NCBI GenBank assembly: GCA_041071465.1
Contig: CP163498.1
Location: 682,001-746,000 of the forward strand
Reading direction: 5' to 3'
Length of the DNA stretch: 64,000 bases
Source of the DNA: Pseudomonas putida
GTDB taxonomy: Bacteria > Pseudomonadota > Gammaproteobacteria > Pseudomonadales > Pseudomonadaceae
The position numbers and the translations under genes are program-made. Shown in pieces: positions 8,096 through 18,029 of the stretch (position 1 is its first letter; each line of letters starts with the position of its first letter). The notes below the pieces were generated by a model. The model was not told the origin of the DNA. It worked only from the letters and a program-made list of their open reading frames with translations, and searched no databases.

Positions 8096-9258
8096 CGGCT
8101 GTGTAATCGCCAGGTCATACGACGCCAAGCCGTACGTGAAGATGGGCGAGCCCTATTTCCAGGCCAAGGAGAAGTTGCGGCGGCATGGCATCGTGGCATT
8201 TTCGTCCAACTATGCGCTGTATGGCGACATGAGCGAGCGGGTTATGTCGCTGATCGAATCGATGGTGCCTGCGGCCGAGGTCTACTCGATCGATAAAATG
8301 CTTCGCTGATCTCACTGGCGTGCAGGGGAGTCTGACCCAATTCGGCCGGGAGGTACGCGCCAAGGTGCTGCGCTGCACTGGCATCCCTGTCGGTGTGGGG
8401 ATCGCCCGAACCAAGACTCTGGCGAAGCTCGCCAACCACACCGCGAAGCGGCTGCAGGCGCATACGGGTGGGGTGGTCGACATCACTGATGATTTCAAGC
8501 GCGACTGGGTACTGCGCAACACTGAGGTGAAAGAGGTCTGGGGCATTGGCCGGCGGATGACGGCACACCTCGAGGCGATGGGCATCTGCAGGGCCATGGA
8601 CCTAGCGAAGGCAGATCCGCGGATGCTGCGTGACAAGTTCAGCGTGGTGGTGGAAAAGACAGCGCGCGAGCTCGCCGGCACGCCGTGCCTCGAACTGGAT
8701 GAGGCTGATCCGCCGAAGAAGGAGATCTGCTGCAGCCGGATGTTCGGTAAGAAAATGACCGAACTGACACCAATCAAGCAGGCGGTAGCGACCTATGCAG
8801 CGCGAGCAGCCGAAAAGCTGCGCGCCCAGGGATCGGTGTGCAAGCGCATGCGAGTGTCGATCCGCACAGGCATGTTCAATCCCAACGAACTGCATTTGGC
8901 GAAAGGGGCGCTGGTTGAACTGCCTTACCCCACGAGCGACACTCTATTGCTCACGCGGGCAGCGACTGAGGCTGTGGAGAAGGTCTACCAGGACGGGTAC
9001 CGCTACAGCAAAGCCGAGGTGCTGCTGCTCGATCTACGGCAACCAGGTGAATTCACTGACGATCTGTTCGCGTCAACGCAGCCAGTTGCCTGCGATCGCC
9101 TGATGTCGGTTATGGATGGCATAAACCTTCGGTACGGCAAAGGCACACTGAGGTCTGCCAACGTCCCCCGAAGCCCAGAGTGGGGTATGCGTCGAGAGCT
9201 CTTGAGCCAGTCGTTCACAACAAGGTTGGATGAGCTGTGGCGGGTTTACTGTAAGTGA
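8089..9258 (+). pseudogene. rulB: 3' piece of rulB (UmuC-like polymerase) with a frameshift
   Basis: Coding resumes with GCVIARSYDAKPYVKMGEPY and continues to VYSID, then shifts frame at AAAA (8295-8298), where GAA is expected in the polymerase motif SIDECF. The remaining frame (DLTGVQGSL... to 9258) is open and covers the rest of the palm, the helix-hairpin-helix region and the C-terminal little finger. The shift also removes the catalytic Glu of the Asp-Glu pair. The gene is therefore doubly dead: insertion plus frameshift. Together the pieces would give about 430 residues, normal for UmuC/RulB. Confidence 0.88.
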
Positions 9259-9390
9259 ATAACTAGTTAAGGTCTGGGAGAGCACACGCGCATACTTAAT
9301 TGGCATTGCCAACTGGATAAATTAGCATCCAGTGTATATGCTCTCAAAAAATTCATCACCAACACGGCATACTAGATCAATAAGGAATTC

Positions 9391-10498
9391 CATGAAACTT
9401 CCAGGGCGAAATGAACGTTGCTGGTGCAAATCTGGGAAGAAGTTTAAACACTGCCACCTAGACATTGATCGCCAACCACCTGTAGCAGCACACACTGTCT
9501 TGCAAACCCTTGGCTCTTTCAAGAAAAATAAAAAATGTAGCGTACCGCAATCATTGCAGCACGAGTGCTCAGGCGGGATAATAAATGCCCACACCGTCTC
9601 AAAAAGCTCATCTCTGAAGGCGATAGCTAGAAACGGGCACGTATTAAAAATATCGATAGAACTAAAAGTTAATATCCCGCCAAAAATAAAATTGAGCGAG
9701 GTGGGTATAAATAGCGCCTCGACTTTTACAGGCTTCTGTGCCAGCCATGATAAAAAATTATTCTCAACAATCGAAGACCAACCGTTCAAGCCTGTACCAT
9801 CACACTGCTTCCTGATTATGTACAGAGGCATTTCCAGAGAGATCTTCAGCAAAGAGTACGCCTCAAAAACCTTTGATTTCATGAGGATCCTAGACAGGGG
9901 AAAGAGCCTGGCTGAACAGGTCGTAATCCAGAATGCATCAGCCTTACTCGGGAATAATAACTCCTTAACAACAAGCGACCTAAAACACATAAAATCAAAG
10001 CTAGACACTATGTTAGTCACGGGCGACTACAGCGACTTAAACTACGCCGTATTCACACTTGAATCCCCACCACCGATAATGGGAAGTGCTATAGTTGGCC
10101 CGACATTCGACTTTGATGGATATGAAGCCCAGAAGATAACAAGCATTCCTGGCGACATGCCGGACTACATGACCATTAATTCATTCGCTAGTGACGGCAA
10201 AGGCTTCATTGTTTTATCCTGGCTTTCAGAACACTCTTTGACCTGCAACAAACTGATAAGACAATTCTTGGACAAGAAACTAACAGCCGACAGCCTGGCG
10301 GCCTTTATGGTGTTACTAATAGAGAACTTCTACATTTCACCAAGCTGGTGGGAATCACTGGATAACGGCACACAAGCCCTGATAAAAAATATGTACTCGC
10401 AAGGTGTAGAAACCCACACCGATGGCAACTCGATAAACATCGACCGCCCACTGCACTTCCCTGCAATAATAAATGTATCAATGAACCCCACGCTTTAG
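9391..10498 (+). CDS. SEC-C motif protein of unknown function
   Basis: This 368-residue protein starts with a SEC-C zinc motif: PGRNERCWCKSGKKFKHCH, with C10, C12, C21 and H22. SEC-C motifs are best known at the SecA C-terminus but also occur in many unrelated proteins. The rest has no motif I recognise; there is no signal peptide or membrane segment. I prefer ATG 9391 (AAGGAA 6 bp upstream) over a start 53 bp earlier. The gene is clearly more AT-rich than its neighbours, with many AAA and ATA codons, a sign of separate acquisition. It stands alone between rulB and the T4SS. Confidence 0.75.
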
Positions 10499-10761
10499 AT
10501 CCAGCCATCATAAACTGAGCAGATGGAACCCGCGGCTGCCAGGACTTTGAAGGATCGGCGTATTCCATGATGCTCATTGTGAGCGCACGAGGGCGGCAGA
10601 GGGCGCTGGACTGTACGAGGGGCTTTTCAGTCCCGGCGCTCGCCAACAGAGGGTTTGCCCTTCGACATCGATCGAGAAATTCCACGCCGGCGGGCTAAGT
10701 ATTTTCTGCTGAATCAGGATCATGGTTGCGCGAGGGTGTACTCGGCTTCGAGAGGACACCC

Positions 10762-11457
10762 ATGAAACTGCCGATCCGAAAACACCTGCCCCTTGCTATG
10801 GGCCTGCTCATCCTGGGCGCCATCATCGCGTTCCAGCAGTACCAGCTGTCGACTCTGTCTCGCGCCGTGAATGGAGCAGCAGAAAAAGTCTCGATCGATG
10901 CACTCCAGAACAGGGTGAGCGCGATCGACGATCGGCTCGACAATGTGTCAGGCAAACCCCTGGTCACGATGGAAGACTTCCGTATAAGCCAGCAAGCGCT
11001 CTCGAGCCGGATCGATGCTGTGCAGGCCACAGCATCGCAGGCCCACGAGGCTGCAGCTGAAGCCACTCGCTCTTCCGCGACTGCGGGCGATCTCCTAGTA
11101 CTGAAAGCCGACCTTGAGTCGCTCGACGGCAAACTGCAGAAAATGAGCAAGCCTCAGGCTCAGGCGACTGCACCAGCCCCCAAAACCTCCTCCAAACCGA
11201 AGGCGAAGCCCGCACCGGTTAAAGCCCCACCAATCCCGCAAGATCCTCCGCCCTTTCAGATGGTCGGCCTCGAATACCGAGGCGGAGAGCGTTTCCTGTC
11301 TGTTGCCCCCACTGGTAGCACGCGGCTGAGCCAGATCTACCTGATTCGGCCTGGCGAAGTGGTCAGCGGCAGCAACTGGCGCCTCAGGGCTGTAGATGAA
11401 CGGACCGCAACCTTCGACGCCGGCGGAACAACCCGAACCCTGAGCATCCAGCCATGA
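10762..11457 (+). CDS. ICE membrane protein with coiled coil, possibly PilP-like
   Basis: This 231-residue protein has one N-terminal membrane segment (LAMGLLILGAIIAF), a coiled-coil region to about residue 130, a Pro/Lys/Ala linker (residues about 130-165), and a compact C-terminal domain (FQMVGLEYRGGERFLSVAP...). The C-terminal part resembles PilP-type periplasmic domains seen next to conjugation modules in this ICE class; this is a weak match from memory. ATG 10762 has GAGAGGA upstream and is preferred to a start 36 bp earlier. It is the first gene of the transfer cluster. Confidence 0.6.
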   Translation: MKLPIRKHLPLAMGLLILGAIIAFQQYQLSTLSRAVNGAAEKVSIDALQNRVSAIDDRLDNVSGKPLVTMEDFRISQQALSSRIDAVQATASQAHEAAAEATRSSATAGDLLVLKADLESLDGKLQKMSKPQAQATAPAPKTSSKPKAKPAPVKAPPIPQDPPPFQMVGLEYRGGERFLSVAPTGSTRLSQIYLIRPGEVVSGSNWRLRAVDERTATFDAGGTTRTLSIQP

Positions 11458-11467
11458 GTAAAGCACC

Positions 11468-12226
11468 ATGAATCTACCGATCGTTCGAGCCATCGCCTGC
11501 GCCTGCGCGTTTACCGCAATTGGCATTGAGGCCGCGCCGCTTCCTTCCGCCGCTGGAGGGGCCGCCTCCAGTGTTCAACAGCTCACCAGCGAAAGCACCC
11601 TGTCCCAGAACAAGCTCGATGATAGAGCCGCGCAGGAGTGGGGACTGACCCCCAAGGAGTACGAACGATATCAAGAGGTAATGCAGGGACCCCGGGGGGT
11701 GTATTCGCCAGGGCTTGACCCTCTCACCGCGCTGGGAATCGAGGCCCGATCAGAGAGCGAACGACGCCGGTTCGCCGAGCTGCAGGTCCAAGCAGAGCGC
11801 CAACGAGTCGATCGGGAGCTCGCCTACCAGCGAGCCTACGACGAGGCGTACCAGCGCATGTTCCCAGGCATCAAAGCCATTGAGATTTCGACCACCCCTT
11901 CGGGCCAGGCCGGATCCGGGAGCGGCCCAGCTCTGGAGGGCAACGGGCGCATGGCACTCTTCGTCAAAGACGACTGCCTACCCTGTATCAACCAGGTCAA
12001 ACGGCTGCAGGCGTCACAGACGCCGTTTGATCTGTATTTCGTCGGCAGCCAGCAAGACGATGAAAGGATCCGCCGCTGGGCAATTCTCGCGGGTATTGAC
12101 CCGTCCAGCGTTAAAAGCCGTCTGATCACACTGAATCATGACCAGGGCCGCTGGGTTCGCCTCGGGCTCGGTGGCTCGCTGCCAGCCGCCGTAACACAGG
12201 TGAATGGATCATGGCGTCGTCAGTGA
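11468..12226 (+). CDS. ICE protein, TIGR03759 (PFL_4693) family
   Basis: This 252-residue exported protein has an N-terminal signal (AIACACAFTAIGIEAAP). It carries the family block AQEWGLTPKEYERYQEVMQGPRG, then SPGLDPLTALGIEARS, and a Cys pair CLPC in a thioredoxin-like C-terminal part (MALFVKDDCLPCINQV). This family is restricted to PFGI-1-class elements and opens their transfer cluster; its role is unproved. The CxxC suggests periplasmic redox or a structural disulfide. The gene overlaps the next by 16 bp. Confidence 0.85.
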   Translation: MNLPIVRAIACACAFTAIGIEAAPLPSAAGGAASSVQQLTSESTLSQNKLDDRAAQEWGLTPKEYERYQEVMQGPRGVYSPGLDPLTALGIEARSESERRRFAELQVQAERQRVDRELAYQRAYDEAYQRMFPGIKAIEISTTPSGQAGSGSGPALEGNGRMALFVKDDCLPCINQVKRLQASQTPFDLYFVGSQQDDERIRRWAILAGIDPSSVKSRLITLNHDQGRWVRLGLGGSLPAAVTQVNGSWRRQ

Positions 12227-12771
12227 GCGGGTGGCGGCTCTACGTTCTGTCGGTGGTTCTGCTCGCCGGCAACGCATGGGGTGTAGAAGATCCGCCAGCA
12301 GCTTACAAGGCGATCGGCATCAGACACGGGGTCCCGCCCGTTGTGCTCTATTCGGTGGCACTGCAGGAAAGCGGGACGCGATTGCGCGGGCAGCTTGTGC
12401 CGTGGCCCTGGACGTTGAATGTTGCCGGAACCGGCTACCGCTTCGCCACACGAGCAGACGCTTGCCAAGCTCTGATGATAGCGATTGTTAAGGCTGGACC
12501 CGCTCGAGTCGACGTGGGGCTGGGACAAACAAATATTCGCTTCAACGGGCATCGCTACCGCTATCCCTGCGAAGGCCTGGATCCATACAAGAACCTGGCG
12601 GTGACCGCTCAGATCCTGGCTGAACAAAAGGCTAAGGGTGGAACCTGGATCGATGCTGCGGGGCGGTATCACCGCCCTGCCGGGGGGGCGCCGGCCGCGA
12701 AGTACCGTAGCTATTTCACGAAACATCTTAGCCGGGTCACCGGCATCAAATTCGAGGTAGTGACCCCATGA
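12211..12771 (+). CDS. SLT-type lytic transglycosylase of the transfer system
   Basis: This 186-residue periplasmic enzyme has a signal peptide (LYVLSVVLLAGNAWG) and the SLT motif ALQESG with catalytic Glu53. A second conserved stretch is VDVGLGQTNIRF. It should cut peptidoglycan glycan strands so the mating pore can cross the wall, the job of VirB1-type proteins. The start at 12211 lies inside the end of the previous gene, and the stop overlaps the next by 4 bp: a tightly coupled operon. Confidence 0.88.
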   Translation: MASSVSGWRLYVLSVVLLAGNAWGVEDPPAAYKAIGIRHGVPPVVLYSVALQESGTRLRGQLVPWPWTLNVAGTGYRFATRADACQALMIAIVKAGPARVDVGLGQTNIRFNGHRYRYPCEGLDPYKNLAVTAQILAEQKAKGGTWIDAAGRYHRPAGGAPAAKYRSYFTKHLSRVTGIKFEVVTP

Positions 12772-13298
12772 CATATCCCCACGCCCGGCGATCACACGCC
12801 GTGCAGGCCCTGGCCCTCGCGATCGTGAGCAGCCTGGCTCTGCCCTGCAATGCTGATCAGCAAGCGGTGCTCACCGTGGTGGAGGACCGTGGCGGCTCAT
12901 CCGCACTGTCCTACTACCAAGACATTGATCCCGAGCCTACGCACACCACCCCAGTTGTGACTGGCGTCCGGGCGGGCGGGGCATTTCCGGTGTCGACTCC
13001 AGAACTGAGCCCCGGCCCAGTACATGGACGAGTGATCAACGCAGCAGGTCTGCAGCCGATGTTCATCGTTGGGGATGATCCAACGTCGCAGGCCTGGCTC
13101 AAGCAGAAGCTGTCGGCACTTCAAGGCCTGCAGGCAGTAGGCCTTGCTGTGAATGTCAGCAACGCTGCACGACTGCAAGAGATCCGCCGCTGGGCACCTG
13201 GGTTGCAGGTGATGCCTGTACCTGCCAGCGATATTGCTGGTCGCCTGGGGCTGCAGCACTACCCGGTGCTGATCACAGCTACAACCCTTCAGCAGTGA
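12768..13298 (+). CDS. ICE protein, TIGR03765 (PFL_4695) family
   Basis: This 176-residue exported protein has a signal peptide (VQALALAIVSSLALPCNA) and the family features LTVVEDRGGSSALSYYQDI and LQPMFIVGDDPTSQAWL. The C-terminal half is a thioredoxin-fold-like alpha/beta layout. It is a PFGI-1-class transfer-cluster component of unknown role, in its usual place after the transglycosylase and before traD. ATGA overlap with the previous gene. Confidence 0.85.
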   Translation: MTYPHARRSHAVQALALAIVSSLALPCNADQQAVLTVVEDRGGSSALSYYQDIDPEPTHTTPVVTGVRAGGAFPVSTPELSPGPVHGRVINAAGLQPMFIVGDDPTSQAWLKQKLSALQGLQAVGLAVNVSNAARLQEIRRWAPGLQVMPVPASDIAGRLGLQHYPVLITATTLQQ

Positions 13299-13306
13299 GA
13301 ACCGGG

Positions 13307-13552
13307 ATGCGCCCAACACGACTATCGCCAGTGTTCACACTGATCATCAGCCATCCCCTACACCGGCCCGGCCGGGAGCAAATGATTGAGCAGGTTCGCC
13401 ATGTGAGCGAGCTGTACGGTGCTCGCTTGACAGGAATCTCCGAGCTCAACGAACACGCATTCGCCCAGCGCCTGGCCGAACGGCTGACACCGGACCAGGT
13501 TGAGCAAGCGCGTGCGGAAGTCGACGCCATGACATACACCGCGAGGACCTGA
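13307..13552 (+). CDS. Small ICE protein before traD
   Basis: About 81 residues from ATG 13307; GTG 13295, overlapping the previous stop as GTGA, would add four. It has no membrane segment. The C-terminal half is helical and charged (LAERLTPDQVEQARAEVDAM). It fills the gap between the TIGR03765 gene and traD, with one base before the traD start, so it is in the operon. I do not recognise a family. Confidence 0.6.
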   Translation: MRPTRLSPVFTLIISHPLHRPGREQMIEQVRHVSELYGARLTGISELNEHAFAQRLAERLTPDQVEQARAEVDAMTYTART

Positions 13553-13553
13553 G

Positions 13554-15770
13554 ATGGCGACATACACCCTTGAATCTCTGCTCCGGCCGCCGGTAGAGCT
13601 TTTCACTACTGCGGTCTGCTATGTGGCAGCTTCGCTTTGCATTTGCGCGCCCTGGGCTTTTGCGCTGACCCCACTATTTGGAATTGTCGCCGCGCTGGGT
13701 TTTATCTACCTGGGCACCATTCGGCTGCTGCAGGCGCGGAGGGTCCTAAGGTATCAGGCGAACCTCAGGCGACTTCCCCACTACACCATGACCAGCGCTG
13801 AAATGCCGATCAGCAACGAGCGCCTGTTCATCGGACGCGGGTTCCGGTGGACTCAGAAGCACACACAGCGCCTGGCCGACACCTACCTCCCTCAGTTCGC
13901 GGCATACGTCGAACCGACGAACCTTTATGAACGGGCGCGCTGGCTGGAGGAACGCCTAGAGTTCGCCCCCTTCCCACTGAAACTGATCACAAAACTCACT
14001 GGTTGGGATTCCAACTGGAACCCCGCTCGGCCTCTCCCACCAGTGGGTGGCCTGCCCAGATTGCACGGGATCGAACCAGATGAGCAGAATGTCAGTCTCC
14101 CTCTGGGTGAGCGCGTGGGCCACACACTGGTCCTGGGCACCACACGGGTAGGCAAGACTCGCCTGGCGGAAGTGTTCATCACCCAGGACATTCGCCGAAC
14201 GCATCGCCGCGGGCCGCGAGTCCGCATGGGGCGACGGAGCCAAACCTCCCATCGATGGAGCCGGCGCCGGCGAGTAGAGGAACAGGCCGACCACGAGGTC
14301 GTGATCGTTTTCGATCCGAAGGGCGATGCCGACCTGCTCAAGCGCATGTACGTCGAGTGCAAGCGCGCCGGGCGCCTCGACGAGTTCTACGTGTTTCATC
14401 TGGGATGGCCGGATATCTCCGCTCGCTACAACGCCATCGGCCGCTTCGGCCGAATCAGCGAGGTGGCCACTCGCATCGCTGGTCAGCTCTCCGGCGAGGG
14501 TAACTCTGCAGCATTTCGGGAGTTCGCTTGGCGGTTCGTCAATATCATCGCCCAGTCGCTTGTCGCGCTCGGCCGTCGCCCTGACTACGAGCAGATCCGC
14601 CGGCACGTCATCAATATCGACGAGCTGTTCATTGAGTACGCACAGAAGTACTTCGCTGAACATGATCCGAAGGCCTGGCAAACCATTGTCGAGCTTGAAG
14701 GCAAGATCGATCGCAAGAACCTGTCTTTCGCCATGAAAGACCGCCCGCTGCGCGTGGTGGCCATCGACATGTACCTGACCCAGAAGCGCATCAACGATTC
14801 GGTTATGGATGGCCTGCGCAGCGCTGTCCGCTACGACAAGACCTATTTCGACAAGATCGTCGCATCGTTGCTGCCACTCCTGGAAAAGCTCACCACTGGG
14901 CGTATCGCTGAACTGCTTGCCCCCGACTACCTGGACCTCGCCGATGAGCGTCCCATCTTCGACTGGATGCAAGTGATCCGAAAACGCGCCGTGGTATATG
15001 TTGGCCTCGATGCACTATCCGACACCGAAGTCAGTGCGGCCGTGGGCAACTCGATGTTCAGTGACTTGGTCTCTGTTGCAGGCCACATTTACAAGCACGG
15101 CATCGACGACGGCCTGCCGGGGCATATGGCTGGGGGCAAGGTACGCATCAACCTCCACGCTGACGAGTTCAACGAGCTCATCGGGGACGAATTCATCCCG
15201 ATGGTGAATAAGGCCGGTGGTGCCGGCATCCAGGTCACCGCCTACACCCAGACGATGAGTGACATCGAAGCGAAGATCGGCTCGAAGGCGAAAGCCGGCC
15301 AGGTGATCGGTAACTTCAACAACCTATTCATGTTGCGTGTTCGAGAAACCGCGACCGCTGAGCTGCTGACCAACCAGCTACCAAAAGTGCAGATCTACAA
15401 CAGCACGCCGGCGAGCAGCGCGAACGACTCGGTCAACGGCAAAACCGCGTTCACCTCAAGCTCGCACGACCAGGTGCAGCTGGCGAGTGTGCCGATGATT
15501 GAGCCGGCCCACGTGGTGGGACTGCCGAAGGGACAGGCCTTCGCGCTCATCGAAGGTGGGAATCTGTGGAAAATCCGCATGCCGCTCCCCGCGAACGACC
15601 CAGATGAGGTCATGCCCGGCAACCTGCAGGAGCTGGCCGCCGGCATGCGGCGATCGGCAGCGTCCTCGAACGATTGGTGGGAAGCCCCTGGCTATCAAGA
15701 GCTGAAATCAGCTTTGCCCGAAGACCTGGTTGAAGATTTCCGCCAGGTGGCCACCGATGATGCAGCTTGA
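13554..15770 (+). CDS. traD: TraD-type coupling protein (VirD4-like ATPase)
   Basis: This 738-residue membrane ATPase delivers the relaxase-DNA complex to the pore. Two membrane helices occupy residues about 20-60. Walker A is LGTTRVGKT (about residues 194-202). A basic insert (RRTHRRGPRVRMGRRSQ) follows, then VIVFDPKGDADLL. The Walker B region is LHADEFNELIGDEF, and GGAGIQVTAYTQT follows as a sensor-like motif. It matches the TraD subfamily of SXT/TOL-type and PFGI-1 elements. The start has GAGG 7 bp upstream. Full length, no disruption. Confidence 0.92.
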   Translation: MATYTLESLLRPPVELFTTAVCYVAASLCICAPWAFALTPLFGIVAALGFIYLGTIRLLQARRVLRYQANLRRLPHYTMTSAEMPISNERLFIGRGFRWTQKHTQRLADTYLPQFAAYVEPTNLYERARWLEERLEFAPFPLKLITKLTGWDSNWNPARPLPPVGGLPRLHGIEPDEQNVSLPLGERVGHTLVLGTTRVGKTRLAEVFITQDIRRTHRRGPRVRMGRRSQTSHRWSRRRRVEEQADHEVVIVFDPKGDADLLKRMYVECKRAGRLDEFYVFHLGWPDISARYNAIGRFGRISEVATRIAGQLSGEGNSAAFREFAWRFVNIIAQSLVALGRRPDYEQIRRHVINIDELFIEYAQKYFAEHDPKAWQTIVELEGKIDRKNLSFAMKDRPLRVVAIDMYLTQKRINDSVMDGLRSAVRYDKTYFDKIVASLLPLLEKLTTGRIAELLAPDYLDLADERPIFDWMQVIRKRAVVYVGLDALSDTEVSAAVGNSMFSDLVSVAGHIYKHGIDDGLPGHMAGGKVRINLHADEFNELIGDEFIPMVNKAGGAGIQVTAYTQTMSDIEAKIGSKAKAGQVIGNFNNLFMLRVRETATAELLTNQLPKVQIYNSTPASSANDSVNGKTAFTSSSHDQVQLASVPMIEPAHVVGLPKGQAFALIEGGNLWKIRMPLPANDPDEVMPGNLQELAAGMRRSAASSNDWWEAPGYQELKSALPEDLVEDFRQVATDDAA

Positions 15771-15780
15771 GGTGTAGCCA

Positions 15781-16530
15781 ATGGCAGATGACGTATCAAA
15801 GAAGGCCGAACAGCAGCAAGAGCGACAGGAATCGCTGTTCAGCAAGATCTTCTGGTTCCCGATTACCTTCATCGGCGTAATGTTCAGCTCGCTGTTCCTC
15901 GCCATCGTGGTCGACTGGGTATGCCTGTACTTCTTCTGGCCAGAGGCCGGGTGGCGGCACGGTCAGCAAATGCTGGTCAGCGAGGTCGGCTGGTTGTCCA
16001 AGGGGCTGGTCCATAGCGCTGTCGTCCAAGAACCCGGGCGCACCGCGACCTGGCTGGTCACTGAAGCTTACGACTGGCTGGTCGTGAAGACCGGGATGCT
16101 TAGCTGGGTCCAGAGCATGGAGTCGATCGCTCAAGCCGGTCCCCGTAACGAGCTGGACATGCGCTATTGGGCCGCGCAGAGCGTCACAACGGTACAGAAC
16201 TATGCCCTGGCTGCCCTCTTTACCGTCCTGGTGTTTTGCGTCCGCCTGGTCGTGCTGCTGATGACGGTACCGCTTTTTGCCATGGCTGCACTCACAGGCC
16301 TGGTCGACGGGCTGGTGCGGCGAGACCTCCGTAAATTTGGTGCCGGCCGAGAGTCCAGCTACCTGTACCACAAGGCCCGGGCAACGATGTTGCCGTTGGC
16401 CATTTTCCCCTGGACTTTCTACTTGGCGCTCCCGATCAGCATCAGCCCACTGCTGGTACTACTCCCCTGCGCTGCCTTACTCGGGGTGTCCGTGAGCATT
16501 ACGGCCGCGAGCTTCAAGAAGTATTTGTGA
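15781..16530 (+). CDS. ICE membrane protein, TIGR03747 (PFL_4697) family
   Basis: This 249-residue inner membrane protein has hydrophobic segments at residues about 20-45, 140-170 and 205-245. The loop LVDGLVRRDLRKFGAGRESSYLYHKA is characteristic of the family that always follows traD in PFGI-1-class elements. The role is probably at the cytoplasmic membrane base of the transfer apparatus. It begins 10 bp after traD and overlaps the GTG alternative start of the helicase gene. Confidence 0.87.
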   Translation: MADDVSKKAEQQQERQESLFSKIFWFPITFIGVMFSSLFLAIVVDWVCLYFFWPEAGWRHGQQMLVSEVGWLSKGLVHSAVVQEPGRTATWLVTEAYDWLVVKTGMLSWVQSMESIAQAGPRNELDMRYWAAQSVTTVQNYALAALFTVLVFCVRLVVLLMTVPLFAMAALTGLVDGLVRRDLRKFGAGRESSYLYHKARATMLPLAIFPWTFYLALPISISPLLVLLPCAALLGVSVSITAASFKKYL

Positions 16531-16541
16531 GGAAGAGAACG

Positions 16542-18011
16542 ATGCAATGGACACACGAGCAGTCGCCAATCATCCAGTCGGAAGCCCCGAAACTCCTTAT
16601 CCAGGCCGGCGCTGGCAGTGGCAAGACCACAACGCTGGTGGGCTACGCGCAACACCACACCCGTCTGCGGATTCTCTATCTCTGTTACAACAAGTCGGTC
16701 GAGATCGCCGCGCGTGGCCGATTTCCGCGCAACGTGGTGAACAAAACTGCGCACGGCCTGGCCTACGCCGTCTATGGCACACAGTTCAGCCATAAGCAGA
16801 CCAACAACTTGCGACTGACCGATATCGCCCGAGCGCTTGATACGCAGGACTGGGAGCTGGTCAGGGACGTGCTAACCACCCTCAACAACTATATGGCCAG
16901 CGCCGACGACCTGATCGAGCGCTGCCACTTTCCACGGTTCCGTGACCGCCCGATGCTTACCTCCGCCCAGGAGCGCTACCTGAACCAGGCGCTGGTAGCA
17001 GCGATGAGCATCTGGAAGCGCATGACTGACCTGCAGGACACAGCGGTGCAGATCACGCATGACGGATACCTGAAGCTGTACCAGTTGAGCAAACCCGACC
17101 TGAGCCAGCGCTTCGACTGTGTCCTGCTCGATGAGGGACAGGACGTAAACCCCGTCATCGCTGACATTGTGCGCATTCAGCGTATTCGCAAGGTGGCCGT
17201 GGGTGATCGTCATCAGCAGATCTATCGCTTTCGAGGGGCGGAAGACGCTCTAAATGCCAGCTGGATGGCCGGGGCGGAGAAGCACTACCTGACCCAGAGC
17301 TTCAGATTTGGGCCTGCAGTCGCCCATGTCGCCAACATCATCCTGTCCTACAAGGGAGAAACCAGGAAGCTGCAGGGACTGGGCGAGAAGACATTGGTGA
17401 AGAAGGCGTTGCCGGCCGGGCTGCCGCACAGGACATACATTCATCGGACCGTTATCGGGGTGATTGAAAACGCACTGTGCCTGGTCACCGAGAAGCCCAA
17501 AATCTACTGGGTTGGCGGCATTGACAGCTATTCAGTACGCGACCTCGAGGATCTGTTCTATTTCAGTCGCCAACAGCGCGATCTGGTCCAGAACAAAAAG
17601 CTGCTCCGTGACTACCGAGACTATGGCCAGTACGTGGAAATCGCCGAGGTTAGCCAGGACAGCGAGATGATCCGGTCCATCAAGATCATCAACATGTATC
17701 CGGATCTGCCTCAGCGAATCTTGGCCCTGCGCTCATGCACCGTGGACCAAGAGCTGGATGCAACTATCACCCTCACCTCTGCCCACAAGTCGAAAGGCCT
17801 GGAGTGGGACTTCGTCGGGCTCTTCGACGACTTCACGTCGGACCCGCTCTCACCTGACATCGATCCAGGTCGACGAGATGATGAGTTGAACCTCCTGTAC
17901 GTTGCCGTCACCCGGGCGATGAAGATCCTCGCCATCAACAGTCTGGTGCTGTCCATCATGGAACGCTACGTGGACGCTCTCGCCCCAGGAGCGCGTCAAG
18001 CGCGCGGCTGA
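16542..18011 (+). CDS. UvrD-like superfamily 1 helicase (cargo)
   Basis: This 489-residue ATPase has Walker A AGAGSGKTT (residues 22-30), motif II LLDEGQD (D197, E198), Gln/Arg motifs VGDRHQQIYRFRGA, motif V LTSAHKSKGLEWD and motif VI LLYVAVTRAM (R458). It is shorter than UvrD/Rep (about 720), lacking much of the 2B region, so closer to compact FBH1-like or phage-defence helicases. ATG 16542 has GAGGAAGAG upstream; a GTG 15 bp earlier is less likely. It interrupts the usual TIGR03747-to-RAQPRD gene order and so is probably cargo. Substrate and role unknown. Confidence 0.85.
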   Translation: MQWTHEQSPIIQSEAPKLLIQAGAGSGKTTTLVGYAQHHTRLRILYLCYNKSVEIAARGRFPRNVVNKTAHGLAYAVYGTQFSHKQTNNLRLTDIARALDTQDWELVRDVLTTLNNYMASADDLIERCHFPRFRDRPMLTSAQERYLNQALVAAMSIWKRMTDLQDTAVQITHDGYLKLYQLSKPDLSQRFDCVLLDEGQDVNPVIADIVRIQRIRKVAVGDRHQQIYRFRGAEDALNASWMAGAEKHYLTQSFRFGPAVAHVANIILSYKGETRKLQGLGEKTLVKKALPAGLPHRTYIHRTVIGVIENALCLVTEKPKIYWVGGIDSYSVRDLEDLFYFSRQQRDLVQNKKLLRDYRDYGQYVEIAEVSQDSEMIRSIKIINMYPDLPQRILALRSCTVDQELDATITLTSAHKSKGLEWDFVGLFDDFTSDPLSPDIDPGRRDDELNLLYVAVTRAMKILAINSLVLSIMERYVDALAPGARQARG

Positions 18012-18029
18012 TTAAATAAAGGAGTCACT

